This document shows, in pieces, positions 26,706 through 34,194 of a DNA stretch of 41,097 nt. Source of the stretch: Citrobacter sp. Res13-Sevr-PEB04-36 (lineage in GTDB: Bacteria > Pseudomonadota > Gammaproteobacteria > Enterobacterales > Enterobacteriaceae); assembly GCF_015672735.1 (NCBI RefSeq), contig NZ_JADABY010000051.1, positions 1 through 41,097 of the forward strand. The letters are read 5' to 3'. Under the pieces are notes generated by a model. The model was not told where the DNA came from and did not search any database. It worked only from the letters and a program-made list of their open reading frames with translations. Position numbers and translations under genes: made by a program. Within the stretch, counting starts at the first letter, position 1; each line of letters opens with the position of its first letter.

Positions 26706-27344
26706 TTACGACTGAAGCGTTGCCAGACGAGCAGCAAAACCCACAAAAATTAAGCCAATAAGGGAATTGCCCACCTTTGCCAGCTTCTTCTTGGTGCGAA
26801 TATACTGTGTGACAAAAGCACCTGAGAAAATAAGGAAACTCAGGTAGAAAAAACTCACCACTTCAAGCGTAATAGCCAAAATAAAGAAAGACAGCCCTGA
26901 GTGTGACGCATTGACGTCAATAAACTGGACGAAAAATGACACATAAAACAAGATGGCTTTTGGATTGGTCAGGCTCAAAATTAACGCGCGTTTAAAAATA
27001 GCGCCAAAAGGCGTTTCTTCAGTCGCGGTATCCGTGGCCTTCGATTTTAACGTGGCATACAGGATCTTCGCACCGAGATACAGCAGATAAAACGCCCCCA
27101 GATAACGTACGATATTAAACAAAACGGGCGTTGTTTTGATCAATGCCGCCACGCCGGCGTAGGCCAAAAACATCAGCACGGCATCTCCAATAAACACCCC
27201 GCATGCTGCAAGGTAGCCGCCTTTCACCCCTCGCCCTACGCTGTTCTTCAGCACAAATATCGTATTGGGCCCCGGTACCAGCACAATAAAAATAGCCCCC
27301 ACCAGATACGTCCAGTAATTCAGAACTCCATACTCTGCGAACAC
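26706..27344 (-). CDS. leuE: Leucine exporter LeuE (YeaS), LysE/RhtB family
   Basis: 212 residues from a GTG at 27344 (read [11 protein letters not shown]), which gives the E. coli length and is preceded by GGAAGAGG; the longer ATG start at 27374 adds ten dissimilar residues. Six membrane helices with the family motif V-P-G-P-N-T near 24-29. It exports leucine and some other amino acids. It is transcribed on its own; E. coli leuE is Lrp-regulated, and the AT-rich region 27400-27560 could hold Lrp sites, but I cannot define one. Confidence 0.92.
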   Translation of the reverse strand: MFAEYGVLNYWTYLVGAIFIVLVPGPNTIFVLKNSVGRGVKGGYLAACGVFIGDAVLMFLAYAGVAALIKTTPVLFNIVRYLGAFYLLYLGAKILYATLKSKATDTATEETPFGAIFKRALILSLTNPKAILFYVSFFVQFIDVNASHSGLSFFILAITLEVVSFFYLSFLIFSGAFVTQYIRTKKKLAKVGNSLIGLIFVGFAARLATLQS

Positions 27345-27579
27345 GTTAACCTCTTCCTGATAAAACACATACACTTGCTGCGAGACAATATGCTAACGAA
27401 TGCATAGGGTGATGGAAAGAAAAGCTTAAGAATATCGCACTCTGTTGCAGAACATTTCCCGTTCCAGATTTGCAACGATGAAACTCATTTTTGCAACTAC
27501 CCAATCCCCCTGATAGCCACTACTGTTTATCAATAGGTTTAGCCCTCAATGCCCCCTCCCATCACCTGGAGAAAGAAAA

Positions 27580-28206
27580 ATGACTATTGCTTATAAACGT
27601 GTGGATAAAGATCAGGCTGCCGTACTGTTGGTCGATCACCAGGCGGGTTTGCTGTCGCTGGTCCGTGACATTGATCCCGACAAATTTAAAAACAACGTGC
27701 TGGCGCTGGCGGATCTGGCGAAGTACTTCAAATTACCCACCATTCTGACCACCAGCTTTGAAACCGGTCCTAATGGCCCGCTGGTACCTGAGCTGAAAGC
27801 ACTGTTTCCTGACGCACCTTACATCGCACGTCCGGGGCAGATTAACGCCTGGGACAACGACGATTTTGTCAACGCGATTAAGGCGACGGGTAAAAAACAG
27901 CTGATCATCGCCGGGGTCGTTACCGAAGTGTGCGTCGCCTTCCCTGCGCTATCGGCCATTGAGGCTGGGTTCGACGTATTCGTGGTCACAGATGCTTCCG
28001 GTACCTTTAACCCACTGACCCGCGACTCTGCATGGAACCGTATGTCATCTGCCGGCGTACAGTTGATGACCTGGTTCGGTCTGGCTTGTGAATTACACCG
28101 CGATTGGCGTAATGACGTTGAAGGGTTGGGCACGCTGTTCTCCAACCATATTCCTGACTACCGTAACCTGATGACCAGCTATAACACGCTGGCTTCCGGA
28201 AAATAA
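27580..28206 (+). CDS. YcaC-type isochorismatase-family hydrolase
   Basis: 208 residues, the same length as E. coli YcaC and closely similar throughout. Cysteine-hydrolase fold: catalytic Asp19 (L-L-V-D-H-Q-A-G), Cys118 (V-V-T-E-V-C-V-A) and the cis-peptide before V-T-E are present; the position usually held by Lys in relatives reads A-R84-P-G. YcaC forms octamers; its substrate is unknown. E. coli has ycaC near dmsABC, not beside leuE, so this is a paralogue or relocated copy. GGAGAAAG precedes the start and a terminator follows. Confidence 0.88.
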   Translation: MTIAYKRVDKDQAAVLLVDHQAGLLSLVRDIDPDKFKNNVLALADLAKYFKLPTILTTSFETGPNGPLVPELKALFPDAPYIARPGQINAWDNDDFVNAIKATGKKQLIIAGVVTEVCVAFPALSAIEAGFDVFVVTDASGTFNPLTRDSAWNRMSSAGVQLMTWFGLACELHRDWRNDVEGLGTLFSNHIPDYRNLMTSYNTLASGK

Positions 28207-28221
28207 TTTCTGCTTTTTATC

Positions 28222-28244
28222 AACCCGCCGTTATCGGCGGGTTT
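28222..28244. terminator. Terminator between the ycaC-like gene and zinT
   Basis: AACCCGCCG, loop TTAT, CGGCGGGTT: a perfect 9-bp stem between convergent genes, with TTT after it. Confidence 0.85.
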
Positions 28245-28263
28245 AAATACAGTCGAATGGGAA

Positions 28264-28914
28264 TTAATGATGCAGCATCTCGTCAATCACCGCTTCTGCT
28301 TTAAGCTGATACGGATAATAGGTTGGCCAGTTGTCCATCTCTTCAAGCAGCGCTGCCTGTGAGGTATTTCCCATAAAGATGTGATAGTGGCTCGATTTGC
28401 GTGGCGCGATAATATGATCGCTAAATTGAACGTATTTCGGCGCCTGACTATTTGCCTCTTTGCACTCAAACAGATACCGCACGCCTTTCTTACCTGACGT
28501 ATAGGTCAATATTTTGTATCCAGCGTAGTCGTATTTACACGACGTAACCTTATCACCCGTATGAAACTCCATCACACCGTTCTCGATGCCGATAGTGTCC
28601 ACGTTAGTGGCATAGCCTTTGCGGTAATAGGCTTTAATCTCCTCCGCCGTTTTACTTTTATCCTTATCGGCCTTCTGCTTGAATACTGGATCCAGTTCAC
28701 CGCTCTGCAGATAAGGGTAGACAGATTGCCACATTCCATCCCAGTCGGTCAGCGCCCTGTCCTTCACATTGCTATTATCAAAAACGCCCTCTGACGCTTT
28801 TTGCTCTATTTCGGTCATCGGCGCCCCATGGGAGTGGTGTCCATGCGCCAGCACCTGACCACTGGCTAACAGCATCCCCAAAACAACCGCCAGTTTTTCC
28901 AAACGAATAGCCAA
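28264..28914 (-). CDS. zinT: Periplasmic zinc/cadmium-binding protein ZinT
   Basis: 216 residues, the full ZinT length. A signal peptide ends near V-L-A, followed by the His-rich H-G-H-H-S-H-G (residues 24-30). The lipocalin-like core has the metal-site histidines in [14 protein letters not shown] (near 165-178). ZinT binds periplasmic zinc and helps deliver it to ZnuABC; it is also cadmium-induced. The operator upstream indicates Zur control. In E. coli zinT (yodA) lies elsewhere; here it is placed at the end of a metal-uptake block, on the same strand as the Ni-type ABC genes. Confidence 0.95.
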   Translation of the reverse strand: MAIRLEKLAVVLGMLLASGQVLAHGHHSHGAPMTEIEQKASEGVFDNSNVKDRALTDWDGMWQSVYPYLQSGELDPVFKQKADKDKSKTAEEIKAYYRKGYATNVDTIGIENGVMEFHTGDKVTSCKYDYAGYKILTYTSGKKGVRYLFECKEANSQAPKYVQFSDHIIAPRKSSHYHIFMGNTSQAALLEEMDNWPTYYPYQLKAEAVIDEMLHH

Positions 28915-28945
28915 AATTTCACCCTCAATATGGTTGCGAGTGAGT

Positions 28946-28960
28946 TGTTATAATATAACA
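28946..28960 (-). promoter_or_regulatory. Zur operator of zinT
   Basis: TGTTATAATATAACA is a perfect 7-1-7 palindrome, the core of the enterobacterial Zur site. It lies 32-46 bp before the zinT start, overlapping the expected promoter. Confidence 0.88.
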
Positions 28961-29031
28961 TATCAATTTAATCAACGAGGTTATGCAAAATTCAATCGCA
29001 TCGATAAGTCGGCCACACTGAGAAAGTACGA

Positions 29032-29622
29032 CTACGGCCAGGGCAACATTCGCGAACAAATCTGATCAAGCAATGCCTGCTGATGACTAATGATGAGCAT
29101 ACCTAACGGACGACGCTGGCACTCTTCGAGAAGCAGCGTCCATATATCTCGTTGAATAGAAGGGTCAAGTTGGGCGGTAATTTCATCGGCGATGAGAAAG
29201 CGCGTGCGCGGATCGAGCGCGCGGAGTAACGCAATACGTGCCAGTTCACCACCGGAAAGCTGCCCTGGTCGGCGGGTTAACCATTCCGGGTTGATGTGTA
29301 ATCGGGCGAGCGTTGTGGCATCCGGTTGCCAGGCATCCCGCACCGCATCACCGGTACTTCGCCAGGGATTGAACGTCAGTTCCGGATGTTGCGGCACCAG
29401 CTGTACCGGGCAATATTGCCCGACAGGTAACGGTTTATCGTCCACTAAAATGTCACCGGAGGTTGGTTTTTGCCAGCCAGCAAGCACGCGCCCCAACGTG
29501 GTTTTCCCGGTTCCACTGGGCGCGCAAATCCCCATGCGTTCCCCGACAGCCAGCGAGAACGTCAGATTTTGCCACAGCACCTTATCACCCTGGCAAATAA
29601 CAACTTCACGACAGCACAGCAT
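29032..29622 (-). CDS. Short NikE-type ABC ATPase
   Basis: 196 residues, start ATG at 29622 with GGAGAG; it overlaps the previous cistron by 17 bp. Walker A is A-P-S-G-T-G-K-T (near 35-42), ABC signature L-S-G-G-E (near 123), Walker B F-L-I-A-D-E (near 142-147), and the switch His in I-I-S-H (near 177). It ends soon after the switch region, so it lacks the C-terminal extension typical of the Dpp/Opp/NikE ATPases (about 260-330 residues). All catalytic motifs are intact, so it is compact and not obviously broken. It is the last gene of the five-gene operon and probably pairs with the ATPase upstream. Confidence 0.85.
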   Translation of the reverse strand: MLCCREVVICQGDKVLWQNLTFSLAVGERMGICAPSGTGKTTLGRVLAGWQKPTSGDILVDDKPLPVGQYCPVQLVPQHPELTFNPWRSTGDAVRDAWQPDATTLARLHINPEWLTRRPGQLSGGELARIALLRALDPRTRFLIADEITAQLDPSIQRDIWTLLLEECQRRPLGMLIISHQQALLDQICSRMLPWP

Positions 29623-30400
29623 TCAACTCTCCAAAAAGTTGATTTCTTTCTGGTAACGCCCGCCATTGCCGTTGCAAATGTTCGCTGACATCGCCACGTA
29701 ACAGCTGTTCCCGACTTACGTTATCTGATACCCGCCCCTGATGCAGGGCAACAATCCGGTCCGCATGGCGTGCAGCCAGCGTGAGATCGTGCGTCACCCA
29801 TAGAACGCCACGGCCCTGATCGCAAAGACCACGCAAATGCCCCAGCAACTGATTAGCTAAAGGCGCATCGAGCCAGGCAGTAATTTCGTCAGCAAGGATA
29901 TACTGCGCCTGACTAAGCGACGCATGGCACGCCAGAACACGTTTGGCCATCCCACCGGAAAGTTGGCGCGGGAAAGCACCTAATACGCTGGCATCCAGTT
30001 GGCTACGCTGGAGCAGCTGTATAATCTCCCCCGCGTCCCAGGGATGACCGGAGAGCTGACTCGCTCTTTTCAAATGCTTTTCAATCGTCAGCAGTGGATT
30101 AAGCGCCTGAACCCCTTGTGGTACGTAACTAAAAGTATTGCCGCGACATGCACGGATGTCATTACGGTCCAACGTTTTTCCATCGAGGGTTATCGCGCCC
30201 TGAACGCGCAGATTGTCTGGTAACAGGTCAAGCAGACACTGCAACAGCAGACTCTTACCTTCCCCGCTGCCGCCGACTAATGCCACCATCTGACCGGGGG
30301 CAATATCAAAAGAAATATCCTGGAGTAGCGATGACCATTTCCTCGCGCCGTACCAGCGATAGCGCGCCACGTCCAGCGAGACCTGCTGTAAACTCAACAT
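29606..30400 (-). CDS. NikD-type ABC ATPase
   Basis: 264 residues. Walker A G-G-S-G-E-G-K-S (near 43-50), signature L-S-G-G-M (near 147), Walker B Y-I-L-A-D-E (near 167-172), switch V-T-H-D (near 202). Length agrees with NikD (about 254). Overlaps the permease upstream by 7 bp and the short ATPase downstream by 17 bp. Energises uptake as a heterodimer with its neighbour. Nickel specificity is inferred from the NikR-type operator, not from this protein. Confidence 0.87.
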   Translation of the reverse strand: MLSLQQVSLDVARYRWYGARKWSSLLQDISFDIAPGQMVALVGGSGEGKSLLLQCLLDLLPDNLRVQGAITLDGKTLDRNDIRACRGNTFSYVPQGVQALNPLLTIEKHLKRASQLSGHPWDAGEIIQLLQRSQLDASVLGAFPRQLSGGMAKRVLACHASLSQAQYILADEITAWLDAPLANQLLGHLRGLCDQGRGVLWVTHDLTLAARHADRIVALHQGRVSDNVSREQLLRGDVSEHLQRQWRALPERNQLFGELNAVLS

Positions 30401-31206
30401 GCGTCACCTCTTAACCACAAACGATGTACTGCCCGGGCAAACTGATCAAATAACATCACCAGGCTGAACAACATTACCCCCGGAAACAGCACCAGCCACC
30501 AGTTGCCGTGGCTGATAAAACGCAGCGCATCCGCCAGCAATAGCCCGAGCGACGGTTCATGCGGCGCCAACCCAAATCCAAGAAAACTTAACGCCGCGCT
30601 GTGTAACACCGCGTGCGGGAACATCAACAGCGTCCCGGTCAGCCATTGCGGCAATAGCGCAGGTAAATAGTGATGACGCCAGCAGTAAAAATGACCGTGT
30701 CCCAGTCGCCGTGTCAGCATCAGGTAGTCACTGTGTACGACGCGTTCCGCCTCCGCGCGCAAGATCAAGGCCAAACGCGGCCAGTGGGTCAACGCAACCG
30801 CCAGCACCACCCCACTTTTACCGCCGCCGAGGGTAAAACAGATCAAAATCAGTAGCAGCAGATGCGGCATCGACAACATCGCGTCGGTGACCAACCTCAT
30901 CAGAACATCCATGCGCGGATGCAAACGCGAAACCGCCGCCATCAATAAGGCAATTACCCCGCTACACACCGCCGCGCCAATGCCAATTTGCAGACTGGTT
31001 AACGCCCCCTGAAAGCAACGCACCCATAAATCACGCCCGAGGTTGTCAGTGCCAAACCAGTGCAGCGCATCCGGCGGCAAATGGCGGGCCAGCAGATTGA
31101 CGCTCAGTGCGCTATCCAGCGTAGCGTTGCCGTAAATGGCGATGAAGAGTAAAGCCCCCGCAGACAGCAGAAGGCGAATCAACGTTGGGGTCGGATTATA
31201 GAGCAT
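30394..31206 (-). CDS. NikC-type ABC permease
   Basis: 270 residues, five to six membrane helices. The N-terminal loop H-W-F-G-T-D-N-L-G-R-D-L-W is the family signature of DppC/OppC/NikC permeases (near 50-62). A possible EAA-loop equivalent (R-A-E-A-E-R-V) near 150-156 contacts the ATPases. It overlaps both neighbours (11 bp and 7 bp), so it is translationally coupled. NikC in E. coli has 277 residues. Confidence 0.87.
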   Translation of the reverse strand: MLYNPTPTLIRLLLSAGALLFIAIYGNATLDSALSVNLLARHLPPDALHWFGTDNLGRDLWVRCFQGALTSLQIGIGAAVCSGVIALLMAAVSRLHPRMDVLMRLVTDAMLSMPHLLLLILICFTLGGGKSGVVLAVALTHWPRLALILRAEAERVVHSDYLMLTRRLGHGHFYCWRHHYLPALLPQWLTGTLLMFPHAVLHSAALSFLGFGLAPHEPSLGLLLADALRFISHGNWWLVLFPGVMLFSLVMLFDQFARAVHRLWLRGDAC

Positions 31207-32170
31207 CGGGACGCTCCACCGCGCGATTTAGCACATGGACTAACCAGGAAGAGAGCGAGTTACCGATGAACACCAGAACGGTGCTGAACAAGACAATCCC
31301 CATCAGCAGCGGCACATCGCCGCGTAATCCGGCATCAATGGTGGCCTGCCCCAGTCCGGGATACGCAAAAACCTTTTCTGCCAGCAATGCCCCGCCAAAC
31401 AGTTCGCCGAGTGAAGCAAACTGCAGGCACAGCGCCGGAGTAACGGCGTGACGCAGAACCTGGTGGCGCAGCAGCGACCATCCCTTGTCTCCCTGCGAGC
31501 GAGCAAAACGAATGAAGTCACTTTTCATCACGCTGGCAATGCTTTGTCGGGTATGAAGAGTGATTTGCCCTAACCCCAATAAACTGAGGGCACATACCGG
31601 GAGAACCAAATGGCGCAGACGCTCAGTAAAAGTGGCCATATCGCCACTGTTGCCTGGCTCCCACGCGCAGCAGACCGGGAGCAGCGGCCAGCGCACCGCA
31701 AATACGGCCAACAACAACATACCTATCCAGAAGGTCGGCAATGATGAGAGCAGATAGCTGAGGCGGCAGATCATTTTATCCGGCCAGCGGTTCAGGAAGC
31801 GCCCGGCAACGAACCCCATTGCTGTACCCAGTAACCCCGACATCAACCATGCGCCACAGAGCAGAGCAAACGAGGTGGCAAAACGTTCTTTGATCACGCT
31901 GGCGACCGGGGCATTAAACAGCATCGAATACCCGAGATCGCCCTGTAAGATGCGTGCAAACCAGTGCCCGAAACGCTCCCACAGCGGCTGATCCAGCCCC
32001 CAGCGTGCAGCGATACGCGCATACTGTTCAGGCGGAACATGCAGGAGATCATTACCAATATAGGCGCGAATCGGATCGACCGGCGAGAAGCTGAGCAAGA
32101 TGAAGGTGCCAGCAGCGACCAGCACCAACAATACGATCAGCCGCAGAAAATGTCCCACAACAGACTTCAT
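31196..32170 (-). CDS. NikB-type ABC permease
   Basis: 324 residues from ATG at 32170. The stop of the binding-protein gene and this start share one base (TGATG), a coupling arrangement; a start seven codons upstream is possible. Six membrane helices, with S-P-V-D-P-I-R near 26-32 and the Y-A-R-I-A-A-R-W-G-L-D-Q-P-L loop characteristic of DppB/NikB. The D-F-I-R-F-A-R-S-Q-G segment near 225-234 is the ATPase-contact loop. Forms the pore with the NikC-type partner. Confidence 0.87.
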   Translation of the reverse strand: MKSVVGHFLRLIVLLVLVAAGTFILLSFSPVDPIRAYIGNDLLHVPPEQYARIAARWGLDQPLWERFGHWFARILQGDLGYSMLFNAPVASVIKERFATSFALLCGAWLMSGLLGTAMGFVAGRFLNRWPDKMICRLSYLLSSLPTFWIGMLLLAVFAVRWPLLPVCCAWEPGNSGDMATFTERLRHLVLPVCALSLLGLGQITLHTRQSIASVMKSDFIRFARSQGDKGWSLLRHQVLRHAVTPALCLQFASLGELFGGALLAEKVFAYPGLGQATIDAGLRGDVPLLMGIVLFSTVLVFIGNSLSSWLVHVLNRAVERPDAL

Positions 32171-33756
32171 CAGCGGCAGGTCCAGGTCCATTCATCAAGA
32201 TTGTTGAGCAGAGACCAGCTGCCGTGAATTTCCGGCGCGCCTTTACCCAGGTCAATGCACGGATTAGCCAGATAAGTGTGCTGGATATTCAGCAACCATG
32301 CCCACGCGGCGTCACCCTGAACGCCTGCGCCCTGCTTGCCATCCCACTCCACCTGTTGCCAGAAAGGCACCGCTTTTTGCCAGTCCGGTGCATCAATGGC
32401 CTGTTTCAGATGCTGTTCAACCACAGAATTGCTGTAATAGCCGGGGTTGTAATACTCAATGCCCGCGGCCTGCCCGCTATAGTGATGGAAAAGCTCCATC
32501 GGATCTAAACTCCCCCAGCCAAACAGCGTGGGATTTGAATGCATGTGGCGCTCAACGGTTTCCCAGCTTCCGGATTGCAGAGACACCGCAATGCCTACGG
32601 GTTCGAGCATGGCACGCACCGCTTCGGCTAAATCGCGACGCGTACTGTCACCGCTCGCATACCATAAGGTCAGACGGGCTTCTTTGCCGCCTTTTACACG
32701 CACACCATCCGGGCCAACTTTCCAGCCAGCCTGTTCCAGAAGCGCGCGCGCTTTGTCACTGTCGCCATCTTTAAACGCAACCGACGGTCCCTGCCACGGT
32801 AGCCCCTGCACCGCGCTGTACGCCGGGATAGCGTGGCCTTCCATAACCTGTTCAGCTAGCTGCTTACGATCGATAGCGTAGTTGATGGCCCGTCTGATGG
32901 CGACGTCGGCGGTAATATCGTTACCGATCGGATAGCCGTTAGCATCTTTTTTACCCGCCGGTACCATCGGGAACACGATCCCCCGGTTCTCTACACTGTT
33001 GCGAACCCACAGTTTCAAATTGTCTTGCTGAGGTGCAACGGCCATTGATGGCGCAATACGCACCAGCCCCAGTTGACCACTGCGTGCGGCCGCGTAAGCG
33101 TTATCTTCGTCGAGGAAGACAAACACCAGCCGGTTAAAATCATTTTTCTTACCGGCATACCAGGGATTCGCTTCGACAATCAATTGTTGACCCGGCTGAA
33201 AACTCACCAGCCGATAAGGGCCTGCGCCAATTGGATTTCTGGCAAACGTTTTTTCATCGTATTTTTTTGCCGGAACAATGCCTAACGAGCCCAGCACATT
33301 CACAAACGTACTCTGCGGACTGCGCAGCGTCATTTCTACCGTACGATTGTCTTTCAGGCGGGCATGGGTGAAGTTCCCCATGTCAATTTTCCCACCGCTT
33401 GTCGCAGCTTTGTTGAAGGTAAATACTACATCTTCGGCCGTGAGCGGGGAGCCATCAGAGAATTTAAGATCGGGTTTTAAGGTTAACGTCCAGGTTTTAC
33501 CGTCAGCGCTGGTCTCCACCTTTTCCGTCAGCAGGTTTCCCCAGCTCATATCAGCATTTTGTTTTAACAAAGGCGCATGCAGGAGCAGATAGCTGCCGTG
33601 ACTCCAGCCCAGCATCGGGTCGAATCCCTCCGTGGGTTCTGGTCCAATTGCCAGTTTCAATGTTTGCCCTTCCGCCGCCTGTTGTGCAGCGAAAAGGGAG
33701 GATGAAAATGCGAGGGTCAGTGCACACGTCAGCCGTGCCAGCTTGCCGTTAATCAT
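32170..33756 (-). CDS. NikA/DppA-family periplasmic binding protein, first gene of a NikR-type operon
   Basis: 528 residues with a Sec signal peptide (M-I-N-G-K-L-A-R-L... to F-A-A, about 23 residues) and no lipobox, so soluble in the periplasm. It is an SBP family 5 (peptide/nickel) protein, similar in size to NikA (524) but clearly a different branch from E. coli NikA as I remember it. It ends in an unusual C-terminus with two cysteines (N-P-C-I-D-L near 500 and W-T-C-R at the end), likely a disulfide. A leader of about 120 nt separates it from a promoter covered by an exact NikR-type operator. I infer it binds nickel or a nickel chelate; peptide binding cannot be excluded from sequence alone. 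Confidence 0.85.
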   Translation of the reverse strand: MINGKLARLTCALTLAFSSSLFAAQQAAEGQTLKLAIGPEPTEGFDPMLGWSHGSYLLLHAPLLKQNADMSWGNLLTEKVETSADGKTWTLTLKPDLKFSDGSPLTAEDVVFTFNKAATSGGKIDMGNFTHARLKDNRTVEMTLRSPQSTFVNVLGSLGIVPAKKYDEKTFARNPIGAGPYRLVSFQPGQQLIVEANPWYAGKKNDFNRLVFVFLDEDNAYAAARSGQLGLVRIAPSMAVAPQQDNLKLWVRNSVENRGIVFPMVPAGKKDANGYPIGNDITADVAIRRAINYAIDRKQLAEQVMEGHAIPAYSAVQGLPWQGPSVAFKDGDSDKARALLEQAGWKVGPDGVRVKGGKEARLTLWYASGDSTRRDLAEAVRAMLEPVGIAVSLQSGSWETVERHMHSNPTLFGWGSLDPMELFHHYSGQAAGIEYYNPGYYSNSVVEQHLKQAIDAPDWQKAVPFWQQVEWDGKQGAGVQGDAAWAWLLNIQHTYLANPCIDLGKGAPEIHGSWSLLNNLDEWTWTCR

Positions 33757-33877
33757 TACCTTATCCCGTTTCTACGTTATTTTTGTACCGCACAACAGCA
33801 CGTACCCATTGTGAGGTCTCCTGGGGAAGGGATTATGGCGGACCGCTTAGGCTAAAAAAATGATACAGCGCAGAAAA

Positions 33878-33905
33878 GTATGACGAATTTAAAAAAACAT
33901 CATAC
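33878..33905 (-). promoter_or_regulatory. NikR operator
   Basis: GTATGA at 33878-33883 and TCATAC at 33900-33905 with exactly 16 bp between: the invariant NikR pattern GTATGA-N16-TCATAC. The left inner bases (CGAAT) also match the E. coli nikA operator as I remember it. On the minus strand it covers the -10 (TAAATT, 33891-33886) and spacer of a promoter with TTGAGT at 33914-33909 and a 17-bp spacer, so NikR-Ni would repress the ABC operon. Confidence 0.88.
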
Positions 33906-34119
33906 GGCACTCAACTTCTCAGTTAGTGGTATGCATTGATTCACTGTCAGTGATTTTTATCCTCTTCTTCTATTTATTCAGCTTTATATTAAATGAAAAC
34001 TAATAGTTACCGTGAAAACGGTATACACATTTTGTCGCTATTCCTTATCTAAAATTAATGACAATTTATGTATGTTTATTCAAGAAATATACCGAGAGTG
34101 ACAAGTTATGTAAATTTGT

Positions 34120-34144
34120 AATGATAATTATTTGTATTATCATT
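34120..34144 (+). promoter_or_regulatory. Fur box of the TonB-dependent receptor gene
   Basis: GATAATTATTTGTATTATC (34123-34141) matches the 19-bp Fur consensus at 14 of 19 positions. It lies in a longer exact inverted repeat, AATGATAAT and ATTATCATT with 7 bp between. It begins 75 bp and ends 51 bp before the receptor start, overlapping the likely promoter (GTGACA at 34098-34103 and GATAAT at 34123-34128, with a long 19-bp spacer). Confidence 0.75.
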
Positions 34145-34194
34145 TTCATCAATTATCTTACTGCCTTTGAATTTTTAACAAAGGAAGTTTGACT

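Larger units (their letters stand above)
33757..34194. other. Divergent transporter/receptor control region
   Basis: A 438-bp region between the ABC operon and the TonB-dependent receptor. It contains the NikR-type operator with the transporter promoter (33878-33914) and a Fur box (34120-34144). A further small dyad TCACTG-T-CAGTGA lies at 33941-33953, followed by a T run; its role is unknown. No open frame with a good start is present. Confidence 0.7.

Noticed and set aside
32298-32774. Long plus-strand open frame opposite the binding-protein gene
   Set aside because: Shadow of the conserved minus-strand gene.
32170-33756. Naming the binding protein nikA
   Set aside because: It is of the same family but clearly different from E. 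coli NikA; the nickel link rests on the operator.
33941-33953. TCACTG-T-CAGTGA dyad in the receptor/transporter region as another metal-regulator site
   Set aside because: Short and not matching Zur, Fur or NikR patterns; left as an unexplained dyad.
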